Of a stretch of DNA of 64,000 bases, positions 1 through 10,452 are shown one piece after another. This DNA comes from Cornus controversa (lineage: Eukaryota > Streptophyta > Magnoliopsida > Cornales > Cornaceae). The stretch lies in contig CM048845.1 of NCBI GenBank assembly GCA_026545225.1, positions 59,586,033 through 59,650,032 on the forward strand. Direction: 5' to 3'. The notes under the pieces were generated by a model. The model did no database searches, had not been told where the DNA came from, and saw only the letters and a list, made by a program, of their open reading frames with translations. Each line of letters starts with the position of its first letter. The first letter of the stretch is position 1. The position numbers were made by a program, and so were the translations under genes.

Positions 1-357
1 TATATCATCTCCTCCAAGTAGGCTTCATCAAAAAAGTACAGTTCCCTGATTGGTTTTCAAATGTGGTAGTGGTCCAGAAAAGGAATGGCAAGTGGCAAAT
101 CTGCATAGACTTTACCAATTCGAATAAGGCTTGCCCCATATATTGTTTTCCTCTTCCAAAAATCGATTAAATGGTCGATGCCACAACTGAATTTGAGCGG
201 TTGACATTCCTTGATGCATACTCTATACACAATCAGATTCTGATGAATCCAACTGATGAGGAAAAAACCTCATTTATCACTAAAAAGGGAATCTATTGTT
301 ACAAAGTGATATCGCTCAGCCTAAAAAATGTTGGAACAACTTGCCAGCGACTAATGA
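1..357 (+). pseudogene. reverse transcriptase N-terminal half (Tat A)
   Basis: Frame translation gives a classical Ty3/gypsy RT fragment. It contains the conserved string NGKWQICIDFTNSNKACP, then a PLPKID block, then a DAYS/NQI block and the EEKTSFIT / IYCYKV / LKNVGTT motifs, in the usual order and spacing of plant gypsy RT. A stop directly precedes MVDATTEFERL at position 171. The domain stops at position 357 exactly where the solo LTR begins, in the segment reading QRLM. The remainder, including the catalytic YIDDMVV box, resumes at 1763. Known role: RNA-dependent DNA synthesis within the retrotransposon particle. This copy cannot be functional. Confidence 0.85.
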
Positions 358-1762
358 TGCGGCTAAACTTGATTGCAATTGTAAGCTTAATTTTTGCCCT
401 TTTTCAAAATATAATTTAACCACTCACAAGAGCACGAATCTTTGTAGATGCGGTTCTATATAGAGGGTATCGATCCCACGAGGACTAGTTGTTAATTGTC
501 TTGAAGAAAGATTAATTCTACTTTAATTCTAAAAACAAGGTTTTGATTTTTTTGTTTTAAAACTATTGCATGAAATGTAATAACATTAAATTTAAAGAGT
601 TGTAAGTTAGGAGAGAGAACTAGGGGTGGTTTCCACCACTAGCCATTCACATGTCCAACAATGTAGCAAACTTGGGATTTATAAGATTAAATGTCTAACA
701 ATGTCATTAGGCTTATGACCTCAACAACATATCAAAAGATCAATGTGTGTGCAAACCTATCATAATCCATCTTCAACAAGCATAGTTATTCAACCTAACT
801 AATTACCCTACTCTCTAAGTGAACCTAAACGCATCCAAACTACCTCATCTTGGCATGGTTTATACAAGCAAGAACAACACACTACATTTAAACACCATTG
901 CTTAGCCATCACTTGCACTTTTTGTGGAAGATGCAAGTGTTGTGCATTCATAAGATGGATTCTACTCTAAGACAAGAATAAAAACAACATCATATGAATA
1001 TATATAAGAAATGTATAAGTGTACATTATTACTAGAGTAAGTAATCAATATTTAAATACAAATCCCAAATAATGCTACAAAAATGAACAAGTTTACATGG
1101 CTAGGGGTTTCACCCACACCCTAGTAGAGAAGTTAGTAGATCATGGCAGCCTTGCACTCTTCCATTGATGGAGAAAATGAAGCTTCAAGGTCTGGTTCAG
1201 CTCCCTCTTCCCCTCTCCCAAAAATCTCAATGTATGGTATATGTTATCTGTGAAAATGGCTCCTTTTGTGCATTTGTGGCTACCTTTTCATCCTTAGGGC
1301 CCACCATATATATATATATATATCAATATATATACCAACTAATTCAATAATATCTCCATGTGTCTTGTTCAAGTCAAAAAATCCATCCAAGTCGTGCAAA
1401 AAGGTGGATTTTGTTGCAAGTGGGAAGGGCGGGTGAGCAAGTGGGCAAGTGGGTCTGCAGAATCTCGATTGATCGAGATTGGAATCTCGATTGATCGAGA
1501 TTTTTGATTAATCGAAATGCATCCTCGATCAATCGAGATTCTGATTGATTGAGATCAACATCTTGATTGATCGAGATGCCTTAGCTTCAATTCTGAATTC
1601 TGCTCTTCAACTGCAAATGTCCTCAAACATTGCTCCTTTTAGTTCAAAACCTACAATACATCAAAAGCACAAAAATACCGTAAACGTATCTCAAAAAATG
1701 TAATAACGGGACTAACATATGTAATAAAGAGGGTTCAAATGCATAGTATTGAACACTTATCA
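358..1762 (-). mobile_element. Athila-type solo LTR inserted in the Tat A RT
   Basis: Read on the minus strand the insert begins TGATAAGTGTTC and ends CGCA, so it has TG...CA termini over 1405 bp. The flanks are AATGA (353-357) and ACTGA (1763-1767), a 4-of-5 match to a 5-bp target duplication. Removing the insert restores the RT reading (QRLM followed by INKVF then YIDDMVV), which confirms the boundaries. There is no internal region or coding sequence. Length and the TGATAA start match the LTRs at 15134-16538, 21451, 52644-54064 and 62528-63957. Positions 1460-1582 hold six copies of a palindromic word (CTCGATTGATCGAG and variants). (TA)n around 1305-1335 may be its TATA region. Confidence 0.85.
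1460..1582. repeat. palindromic word patch in solo LTR
   Basis: Six near-identical inverted-repeat units occur in about 120 bp. Two are AATCTCGATTGATCGAGATT (1461-1480 and about 1483-1502), with perfect 9-bp arms around a TG centre. The rest are decayed versions with TA, CA or TG centres. On the LTR's own strand the patch sits about 180-300 bp from the LTR start and upstream of the TA-rich stretch. Confidence 0.9.
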
Positions 1763-2650
1763 ACTGATCAACAAAGTCTTCAAAAACCTGATGAGCTGAA
1801 TAGTTGAAGCATACATAGATGACATGGTGGTAAAATTTCTAAAAAGGGAAAATCACCTGAGACATTTGTAAGAGGAATTTAATACCCTGCGAAACCACAA
1901 CATGAAGTTGAACCTGTCAAAGTGCTCATTCGGGGTAACTTCGGGACTGTTCTTGGGGCACATTGTAAACCAAACAGAGATTGTAGCAATTCTGGTTCAA
2001 GTGAAACCCCTTCTTCAAAACAAAGAACCAAACACTCATAGGGACATTTAGATCCTGGTAGGATGCATCGCTGCTCTGAGTAGATTCATCTCTCGAATTT
2101 CTGACAAGTGCAAGCCCTTTTCAATGCCATCAGAGCAAAGGAAAAAGAAGTATATGGAGTAGAGAAAAATGACACCCTTGCAAAACTCAAGCAATACTTA
2201 ATTCAATTACCAATGCTTTCAACACCGAACTAATGAGAGAGCTCGACAAAAGACAATACCCAGTGTTCTACTCGAGAAAGACCATGACTGAGGCAAAACA
2301 AATTGTTGTCCGCACCAAATTCCCAATCAGAGCCATTCTTTATAAACTTGATTAATCAGGAAGGTTCGCCAAATGGGCAACTGAAGTAGGGGTTTATGAC
2401 ATAACCTATGAACCTCGAACCATAATAAAGAGACAAGCAGTTGCAGATTTCTTGCTTAAGTATGAGCCAGAGAGTGATGAAGAATCAAAAGTTTTAGCTC
2501 AACCAAAATGGAAACTCTATGTCGATGTATCATCAACGCAGACAGGATCATACATTGGTGTGGAAAGTCAGACACTTGATGAAACTACTTTACAGCAAGC
2601 AATCTATCTAGAGTCCCTACATCAAACAATAAAGCTAAGTACAAGGCCTT
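1763..2650 (+). pseudogene. RT C-terminal half and RNase H fragments (Tat A)
   Basis: Immediately after the solo LTR the RT continues with the catalytic AYIDDMVV box (about 1809-1832), then LNLSKCSFGV and FLGHIV. A connection/RNase H segment follows: YPVFYSRKTMTEA near 2250-2290 and FAKWATEVGVYDITYEPRT near 2365-2420. A second, plant-type RNase H then starts (KLYVDVSS at about 2510) but breaks off near 2690. The RT/RNase H region has several frameshifts and stops. Relative to Tat B, roughly 1 kb covering the rest of the second RNase H and the integrase zinc-binding and core domains is missing, so the next coding block is already the integrase C-terminal half. Confidence 0.8.
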
Positions 2651-2685
2651 ATTAGCAAGACTAAGGATGGCACAAACAATCTAGA

Positions 2686-3297
2686 ATGTACAGAATCAAC
2701 CAAAAGTTCTCATCAAGATCATATCCACAAGGGAATAGCAAAGTAGAAATAACCAATCGGACCATCTTTGAGTGTGTTCAGAAAAAATTGAAGGCCCGAA
2801 AGGATAAGTGGCTGAATAAGCTACCTAAAGTGCTTTGGCCTTATCGAACGACACCCATGCGTCCGATTGGAGAAAGTCCGTTCTATCTAGCCTATGCATC
2901 TAAAGTAAAAATACTGACTGAGTTGTGTACCCTAACAATCAAAACTGAGAAACTTGACAAAAGGCATAATGATCAACTATTAGAACAAAATCTGGACCTC
3001 CTGGAAGAAAAGAGGGAGGCAACTCAGGTAAGGCTTGTTTCCTATCAAAGGATGATAAAAAACTACTATGATAAGAAGGCTTTACGCCGAGCATTCCGTC
3101 TGGGAGATTGGGTACTATGGAAAGTCATAGACAACACAAATGAACGTAATACTGGAAAATTTGTAGCAAAGTGGGAAGGCCCATATGAAGTCACAAAAGT
3201 CATTGGGAAAAGTCCATACAAGCTTGGGAGAGTTATCAACGCAGAAGTAATTCGCAAGCCTTGGAATGTAACCCATTTAAAAATGTATTATGTTTGA
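2686..3297 (+). pseudogene. integrase C-terminal half (Tat A)
   Basis: A 203-residue open frame begins inside the integrase core. It has the FSSRSYPQGNSKVEITN block, whose E is the third residue of the DDE triad. It then has WPYRTTPMRPIGESPFYLAYA, a helical charged stretch, and the C-terminal GDWVLWKV...KFVAKWEGPYEV...LGRV block and terminal HLKMYYV. The first two catalytic aspartates and the HHCC zinc finger are absent because the 5' part is deleted. The frame is open from 2686 to the stop at 3295-3297. That is unusual in such a decayed element, but the fragment is too incomplete to be active. Its closest relative in the window is the integrase at 39017-40272. Confidence 0.85.
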
Positions 3298-3932
3298 ATT
3301 CTAATATACTATAATTAGATTATTCCTTTTTGAAAGTGTATCCTTTGACTTCCCCAAAACTAGAAAGTACATTACTGTTAAAAAGAGAAAGGATTTGGTC
3401 CCACATTGAGGAAAAAATTTCGTACTCTACAATAAATAAAGAGTTAAATCAAACTCTACAGTCGTGGCAAGACATAGTCGCTGAGCAAAAATACATGCAC
3501 AGTGGCATTGTCTTGCCCTAATTTTTGCCTTTGCTTCAAAGGTATTTAGTCACAAAGGCAACTAATTACAAATTTTGCAAAGATTACCCCCAAATTCATT
3601 TAGGGAAATCGTATGTTTAAAGCTCGATATATTAAAATTAATAGTTTTAACTTTGGTAATACAACCTAACTTTTCCAAGGAAAAGAGTATACCTTCTTTG
3701 GAATTGACCTCAAAAGCAATGAGAGTCATTTTTTGTTGGTTATTTTTAAATGTGAGTGGGCACAGTACCACATAGGATAAAAGTCCTTGTGTTTCATCAT
3801 ATATAAAAGAAAACATGTGACATTAAAGTCATGGCAAGATAGGGTATCGCGTAGAACAATATGCGCAATACAATGCTCTTGCCAGCTTTTGTGTTAACAA
3901 ATATGACCAACATTTTTATAAATAAAAAAAAG
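3298..3932. other. Tat A post-pol spacer, no gene seen
   Basis: This AT-rich stretch follows the integrase stop. Short open frames occur on both strands without recognisable protein features. It is read as 3' untranslated sequence of the Tat element leading into the tandem array. Confidence 0.5.
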
Positions 3933-4780
3933 AGGCCATAGGCCCAATCAAGAAAAGGTCTTAAATGATCGATCAGTTACTAAAGCCAAGGTCTAAAACG
4001 ACCGATCACTTACAAAAAGAGGCCATAGGCTCAATCAAGCTAAGGTCTTAAATGACCGATTTCTTACTAAAGCTAAGGTCTCAAATGACCGATCGTTTAC
4101 AAAAAAAAAAAAAAGAGGCCATAAGCCCAATCAAGCTAATGTCTTAAATGACCGATCCCTTACTAAAGATATGGTCTCACATGATTGATTACTTACAAAA
4201 AGTGGCCATAGGCCAAATCAAGCTAAGGTCTTAAATGACCGATCGCTTACTAAAGCTAAGGTTTCAAACAACCGATTGCTTACAAAAAAAGAGGTCATCA
4301 GCCCAATCAAGTTAAGGTTTTAAATGACCGATCGATTACTAAAGCTAAGGACTCAAATGACCTATCGCTTACAAAAAGAGTCTATAGGCCAAATCAAGCT
4401 AAGGTCTTAAAGAACCGATCGCTTATTGAAGCTAAGGTCTTAAACGACCGATCGCTTACAAAAAGAGTCCAAAGGCTGAATCAAGCTAAGGTCTTAAATG
4501 ATTGACTGTTTAAAAAAAGCTGTCGGAGGCCCAATCAAGCTAAGGTCTTAAATGACTAATCGCTTTACTAAAGCTAAGGTCTTAAATGATCGATCATTTA
4601 CAAAAGGAGGCTATACGCCCAATCAAGCTAAGGTCATAAATGATTGGTCACTTATTAAAGCTAAGGTCTTAAACAACCGATCACTTATAAAAAAGAGGAC
4701 ATAGGCCCAATCAAGCTAAGTTCTTAGATGGCCGATTGCTTACTAAAGTAAAGGTTCGAACGACCAAATGCATACAAACC
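3933..4780. repeat. tandem array, 86-bp dimer of two ~43-bp monomers, about 10 copies
   Basis: About ten head-to-tail copies of an 86-bp unit built from two related monomers. One carries CAATCAAGCTAAGGTCTTA, the other AAAGCTAAGGTCTNAAA. Both end in a GACCGATCGCTTAC-like core, so CGATCG recurs every 42-43 bp. Copies are 80-90 % alike by eye and one is shortened near 4500-4530. The array sits between the Tat pol gene and the antisense ORF. In Tat/Ogre elements the hypervariable 3' UTR is known to accumulate tandem repeats that can seed satellites. Confidence 0.9.
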
Positions 4781-5089
4781 AAGTGTTGAGCCCACCAGAG
4801 CAGAGGTCAAAATGACTGATCATTTATACGACAATAAACCAGCATCACAAGCCAACCACTTGAGAAAGTCCCCTATATAGCTCATTAATAAAGAAAGATA
4901 AGACATCTAGTGCTGAATGTTGATTATCTGCACAAAACTCTCAATTAATAAACGAGATTGGGAAGGAGTTTTACTCTAACTAAGGCTGAGGGCCTAACCT
5001 GTCAATACATTTATCTGTACATGAATCATCAAGTGCAGAAGTATCAATCAAAATAAAAAGTTTGAAGAAATAGAAACACAAAAGAAGTT

Positions 5090-7570
5090 GTATTATTTAT
5101 CAGATTTTTTATTACAAAAGATGTATAAAAATACAACTATCCCTTTGAAAAAAAAGTGAGCTCTAACTGAGCAATACAAAAAGAGAAAAAAAAGGGAACT
5201 ACAAAAGTCAATCCTTATGAGCTGCCCCGTCCTCCTTGTTAACGTCTTAACCGAATGAGTCAAAGACCAGAGTGCCCATCTTAGCCTGCACTGACTCCTC
5301 TCGTGTAATCTGATCAGACAAAAGAGGGAAAGAGGGAACAACAACCAAAGCAAAAAGGGCAGGAGCCAAATATAAGCTCTTGAGGAAGTCTGCAAACTTT
5401 CATTCAACTTCACCAACTTCAGGAATACCGTACTCACTGGATGATTCAATCCCCTGATTAGCATCAAACTCGTTAGGATCTTGATAGTCACGTTAAGCTT
5501 CAGGCTTCTTTCCTTGCTCGAACCCATAACGAAAGCCATCAACGATCTTTAAAGCCAAAATCTTCAAAAATCACTAATACATATCAAGTCTTCTAGACTT
5601 ACAGACCTGTACCATAGCCTGGAGCTTAGCAACCTTCTATTCAGCCTCCAAGGCCCTCTACTCAAAATGAACGATAGTTGTTTGCTTCTCAGCAAGAGAC
5701 TTGGTCAGAGACTTCACCTCCCCCTTAAGGCTTTCAGCCTTGCATCCGCTCAATCTCTCAACCTCCAAAGCCTTGTAGAGGGAGATGATCATGTAGGCAT
5801 TTTGTATCACCACAAGTCAAGCATAGTCAGAAAAGAAGTATAAAAAAAAGATAATGAATGAGGAAAGAAAAAAAATATAATGAAACCATCCTTTATGATC
5901 TGAAGAGGTGCATTGACAAGCAGTTCATCCCTGCAGCAGAAGAGAAAGTGCTCTATCCCTTCATTGCTTCAGCCAGAAGTTTCTTACACTTGGGCGTAGG
6001 TGGAACACCAGAAGAATCCTTCTTCTTAGGAGAAGAAGGGGCAACAAATTTATTTTTGTCCTACTTTGCCCTAGACCTCCCCTCAACATTCTCTGCCTTG
6101 AGATGGCCAAAAGTGAAAGATATTCTCCTTGTCTTGGGCTCAAACATCTCCATCTTAGAGTTTGAATCTATGGCGGAGTACAGGGGAGAAGAGTCAATCG
6201 AAGTGTTACAAGTGATAGCTTGCAGCTGGCGTGGTGGTAGGAACTTCTTCACAAAAGGGCAAATGTTCCAGACCTTGTCTTTTAAGAACTTAATCCGATC
6301 GACTATAAGACAAAAGAGAAATAGAACAAAGTTATAAAAAAAATTGAATAAAGTTGCTGAAGATCTCCTAGGGTATCTATGAAGAGACTTGCTGAAAAAA
6401 GTGAAAGAAGGAATCATAGTGTCACCAAAGGCACTGGGAATAGGGAAGCTTTGAGCAGCCCTAACATTTGAGGCCCCTTCACCAGAATGAGTCACTCCTT
6501 CCACAACTTGTCAGAAGTGGGAGTATCCTCTAATCTAACTCAGTAGAGAGAGTAGCAGAACATAAGATCATTCAAATTCAAGTTCAATTTATGTACATGA
6601 TTCAAAGAAAGTAAACAAGAAATTATGTAAAAGAAGTTAGGGTTTAACTGAAGCAGCACAAGGTTTAGTTTGAAAAGAATGAAACTATATAAAGAGTGAA
6701 GAGGCAATCTGAAAGTTTTTAAATGAGAAGCCAAAAAAGGACTTCGCCTTTTTCAACTCCATCCCCAACACTGTAGTTAGAATCTAAAGGGTAACACTTG
6801 ATTATGACGTCGCTTGGGATATAACATTCCTCCCTAATCCTCTCAACGTTAACCTATTACCTAGTCACCGGAGCAACCACCACACATTGATCAGATATGA
6901 CTGTTTCCCCAACAATAGCAGTAGGTTGGGCAGTTTCTATGATTTGAGGGGAGTAACTTGACATTATGACTTCGTGATTATTAGAAAGAGTACAATCACT
7001 CACACTAAAAAGCATCATAAAGAAGAAAAAGACGTGGGAAAATGAATGAAGATTGACCTGCGAAGACAACCCGGTACCAAGAAGTTCAAGAGAAATGAAT
7101 CTAAAAGAGAATATAATCAATTGCAAAATATTTGAGGCTAAAAATAATGAAGTGTCAAGACAAAACACAAAAGGTAGCGTAAAAATATTACTTATGTGCT
7201 TAGCGTCGTCGTTAGTACCCCAACATTAATGAGGGTCCTCGATACAGGCAATGGAATCATGAAAACGCCAATAGAAATTCCTTCCAATTTGGCAAAATCT
7301 CATAACTGAAGAGAATTGGGGGCAATGTGTAGGGGGGAAAATCCCCACTTATTCAAATGGGCCAACTGATACGCAAACGGACCAAGCGCAAGAGGGTCTG
7401 AACCCAAGTACCAGCGAAAGCCCCATAGAATTATTTCAAGAGAAAGAATATACTTAGTCACCCCCTCTATGAGCCCCAAGCGGCCTAACTTAGAAATAAG
7501 TCCAAACTCTATTAGAAATTTTAATCGTTGAGAAAAAAGATAGTTGCAAATAAGAGAATTTGAATCCAAA
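5090..7570 (-). pseudogene. Tat antisense ORF (aORF) with Transposase_28-like domain, broken
   Basis: Reading the minus strand from 7569 leftward, fragments line up with the better preserved antisense ORF of Tat B (46807-49094). Around 6650-6734 the string LNLVLLQLNPNFFYIISCLLSLNH matches the Tat B segment with LAPLQVNPNFFRVISSVLALNH (short excerpts of a longer match). That motif is typical of the 'putative gypsy type transposon' domain (PF04195). Around 5600-5790 the minus strand reads as a heptad-rich coiled coil (MIISLYKALEVERL, then KSLTKSLAEKQTTI). Several stops and frameshifts separate the pieces. The function of this extra ORF in Tat elements is not established. It is transcribed, if at all, towards the tandem array and against pol. 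Confidence 0.72.
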
Positions 7571-7639
7571 AAGGATTCAAATTTTAACTTTTATAAATAT
7601 CCAAAAATGATGAATGAAAAGGGATCCCCCCAATCCTCA

Positions 7640-9060
7640 CCTCAATGGCTCTCTAAAAATATTATGTTCTTGAATTTATTGGGTGTGGGCATTGGATTAA
7701 TTAGCAAAAATTAGCTAAGCAATTTTTTGTACCAACACTTAGGTATACCAAACCTCCACACATGGAAAAATTTGCTATTAGGGAACGCCTTTGGAAGATA
7801 CTCAAAGGAAATTTTGATATGTTTTGGATCAAATAGGTACACATATACTTACTAAAAGGAAAATGCATTTGGGAGATTGGCATTCCCCGATAGTCTTCTT
7901 GCTATTGGCAAATGTTACTTCAGATTAGGCCTATTTTAAAACCTCTTTTCAAACTCAATATTAGAAATGGCATGAAATCCAATTTTTTAGTTGACAATTA
8001 ATGTTCACTTGGGCCTCTGTAACTTCAAATCTCATCCTAGCAATGCAAGCATTTTAACTCAGATCATTTGATACTTCTCAGTACAGTTATTGAAGCCTCA
8101 TCCTAGGTGTTTCCCCCCTCAATCTTAGCAATTCTTTCACAGCTCCATCATCTAACAAATTTACCTATCCTCTGTCATCATAAACCTAATAAAATCAATT
8201 GGATTCCATCTCCAAATGGTTACTTTTCCATTGGACACAATCAAATTATGACAGTAGAATGGTCCACATCTAAATTGGGCTCACCTAGTTTGGTCTTAGC
8301 CAACAATCCCCAATCATAATTTTATTTTATGGATGGCTTGTCATAAACTCCTATTAATATTGGATATAAGACCCATGTCATGACTCCACATTCTAAATAG
8401 ATGTGTTTTATGCTCAGCTAGCACCGAATTACATGACCACATATTCTTTCAATGCTCGTTTGTGGCCCCCATTTAGACATTTATTCAAACATAATGCAAG
8501 TTTCATATCATGCCATCCACATGGTCTGATTTGATTGATTGGGAATCAGTTCATTTGAAAGCAAGATCACTAAATTATTGAACCACCATCTGCAAATTAT
8601 CGTTCGCTTCCACTGCCTACAATATGTTGATGGAAATAAATAGAAGCTACTCGAGTGGAAAACATCTTTCTTCTTCCTCTGTTCTCCATTGTATTACGAA
8701 AGTTATAAGACTAAAACTTTTATAGTGTGTTTTCAATGACTTCCCGAGTGGCAAACATATTGTAGTGGATTGATCCTGATTGATTGGCTAATAAGGAATT
8801 TGTTTTCTTATCGATGAGGAATGCCTTGCTTTATCACAACATTACCAGATTGAATTGTAGGAGCAATGGTCCAATTTTTAAAGTTTGGTTGCTAGGACAC
8901 CTAGTTTGGGCTAGGGTTTTTGAAAAACTTCTTTACTAGACCATGCCTATGTTATATGTTGTTTTATATGCCAAGGCCTAACCTTTTACTTTTTTTTCCT
9001 TTTGGCTTGTTCTTTATACATTAATACATTAAATTTCACCCAAGGCAACCAAACTACTAA
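7640..9060 (+). pseudogene. LINE-1 type non-LTR retrotransposon, 5'-truncated 3' end
   Basis: In shifting plus frames the sequence matches the C-terminal part of plant L1 RT. There is a YLLKGKCIWEIGIP-like block near 7830-7885 and an RLG..F block near 7925-7945. A zf-RVT zinc-binding motif follows at 8402-8476: RCVLCSASTELHDHIFFQC, C-x2-C then H-x2-H and FFxC. The final segment near 8930-9050 resembles the usual L1 3' end (LYAKA, then a stretch reading WLVLYTLIH). Many stops and frameshifts are present. No poly(A) tail or target duplication is clear. It abuts the antisense ORF of Tat A on the left and the partial Tekay LTR on the right. Confidence 0.75.
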
Positions 9061-9062
9061 TA

Positions 9063-10003
9063 TATAGAAGCTTTGACTTGATGATTTGACCATCAAACAA
9101 TAGAATTTTAACTGAACCAAAAAGTCAGAAAAACCATAGCAACTGCAAACAGCTAACAAAGTAAATAATGTTTCATAAAACCATAATTTATTATATATTC
9201 CTCCATATAATTCTAAGTATTAGGCAAATTAATCTTTAACATGTCTAATGTCTCATAAATGGAAAATTTAGCAACATGTACAACATATTTGAGCATAAAA
9301 CACACCAAGTGTAGATGATTCCAAGTTGTTGGGATGAAACTTGAGCATAAAAAAACCAAGTGTAGAATTACTGGAAACTGGAAAAGAACATTTCGATTGT
9401 GCAAAATGCCCATTTCGCATAATCAAAATGTCCTTGATTGAGTGAACCATGTTACGAAAATTTTGATAGAAGAGAGGTGAAATTCCAGTGAGATCTCGAT
9501 AGTACTTCACAAATACTTTGATTATGCAAGATTTTCGTTTGAGCAAAACCAAAGTTTTGATTGTGCAAAATGCCTTGCGATAGTGCGAAACTAGCACTTC
9601 GATTGTGCAAAATTGACAATCTAGAGCCACATTGGGTATGCAGTGTAATGTACATGTGTAGTTTCATAATGACGATGATCACTGTAATTAAATTGTTTAT
9701 GCATGTATGTATGCTTGGTATTAATGATATAAAGAAGGCTTCCACTAGAGTTTGAGATCACAACATAGATATTTGATTACTGTAACATATCCGGCAATGG
9801 ATTGATATGTTGATTAATGTAAAGACTTTTGTTATATATAATGATCTCGGTGTTACTGGTAGGAATTGAGGGTTATGTTGGTAGTAGTTTACCGTGGTCG
9901 TTCGGGTCGTGTAGTGGAGATCTGGCCATCATGACACCTCACTACCACAGAATACAGGCTCGGATTGGGGGAGTCTCGGTGGTCTAAATTTCAGGGAGTG
10001 ACA
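9063..10003 (+). mobile_element. 5' LTR of Tekay/Del element A, 3' part only
   Basis: The right end is set by ...AGGGAGTGACA at 10003 followed by a PBS-like sequence. The last 60 bases match, in inverse orientation, the LTR end at 22337-22395 (both carry a GGGGGAGTC...GGTC...GTGACA series). The left end is not an LTR start, so the LTR is truncated next to the LINE. Positions 9389-9616 contain a palindromic word patch lying 390-615 bp before the LTR end, the same place as in the solo LTR at 23542-26389. Confidence 0.65.
9389..9616. repeat. palindromic word patch, variant TTTCGATTGTGCAAA
   Basis: Six units occur. The first is CATTTCGATTGTGCAAAATG (9389-9408). The second, CATTTCGCATAATCAAAATG (9411-9430), is the reverse complement of the first with three mismatches. 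Further copies are at about 9514, 9552, 9574 and 9595. The arms CATTT/AAATG make each unit an imperfect palindrome. Confidence 0.8.
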
Positions 10004-10024
10004 GCTTAGTATCAGTGCACTAGG
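10004..10024 (+). promoter_or_regulatory. primer binding site, initiator-Met tRNA type
   Basis: Directly after the LTR end the sequence reads gcttagTATCAGTGCactagg. It resembles the TGGTATCAGAGC complement of the initiator methionine tRNA 3' end used by most plant LTR elements. Two or three mismatches show decay. Confidence 0.6.
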
Positions 10025-10452
10025 CTGAATACCTAGGGGTAATGGGATATGGATAGATCACGTGGGGGTTTAAGATGGTTGATAGCTTGTTGTTAGAACA
10101 CTAAGTTGAATAACTAATCCAAATTACAACATTTAAGTTTGAAAACCTATAAATGCATGAAACATAATATAGTTGAATATGATAACTTATGAGCACTTAG
10201 TATATGCTTACGTTATAACATGTGTTATATGTTATATGTTGAAATAAAAACATGCTTATGTGATAACATGTGTTATATGTTATGTGTTGACTTGAAAACA
10301 TGTTTATGTGATTAAATGTGTGTTGAGAAGTATGTCAATATGTGACATGCGTAATTGATAACATGTTGTTATGTTGCATAGTAGTTTGATCATGTTGAAT
10401 AAATAGCATGAGATAACTTATTGTGTTGACCTATATCTTGACAATATATCAC

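Larger units (their letters stand above)
1..7570 (+). mobile_element. Tat-lineage Ty3/gypsy retrotransposon A, degenerate, 5' part outside window
   Basis: The order is RT (1-357, then 1763 onward), truncated RNase H, integrase C-terminal half (2686-3297), a tandem-repeat 3' region (3933-4780), then an ORF on the opposite strand (about 5090-7570). This order, with an antisense ORF between pol and the 3' LTR, is characteristic of the plant Tat group (Grande/RIRE2-like). No 3' LTR is recognised after 7570, and the 5' half lies before the window. Every domain carries stops or deletions, so the copy is dead. The element is further split by a solo LTR at 358-1762. Assignment to Tat rests on protein similarity recalled from the family plus the antisense ORF; the lineage call is fairly safe, the exact family is not. 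Confidence 0.82.
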
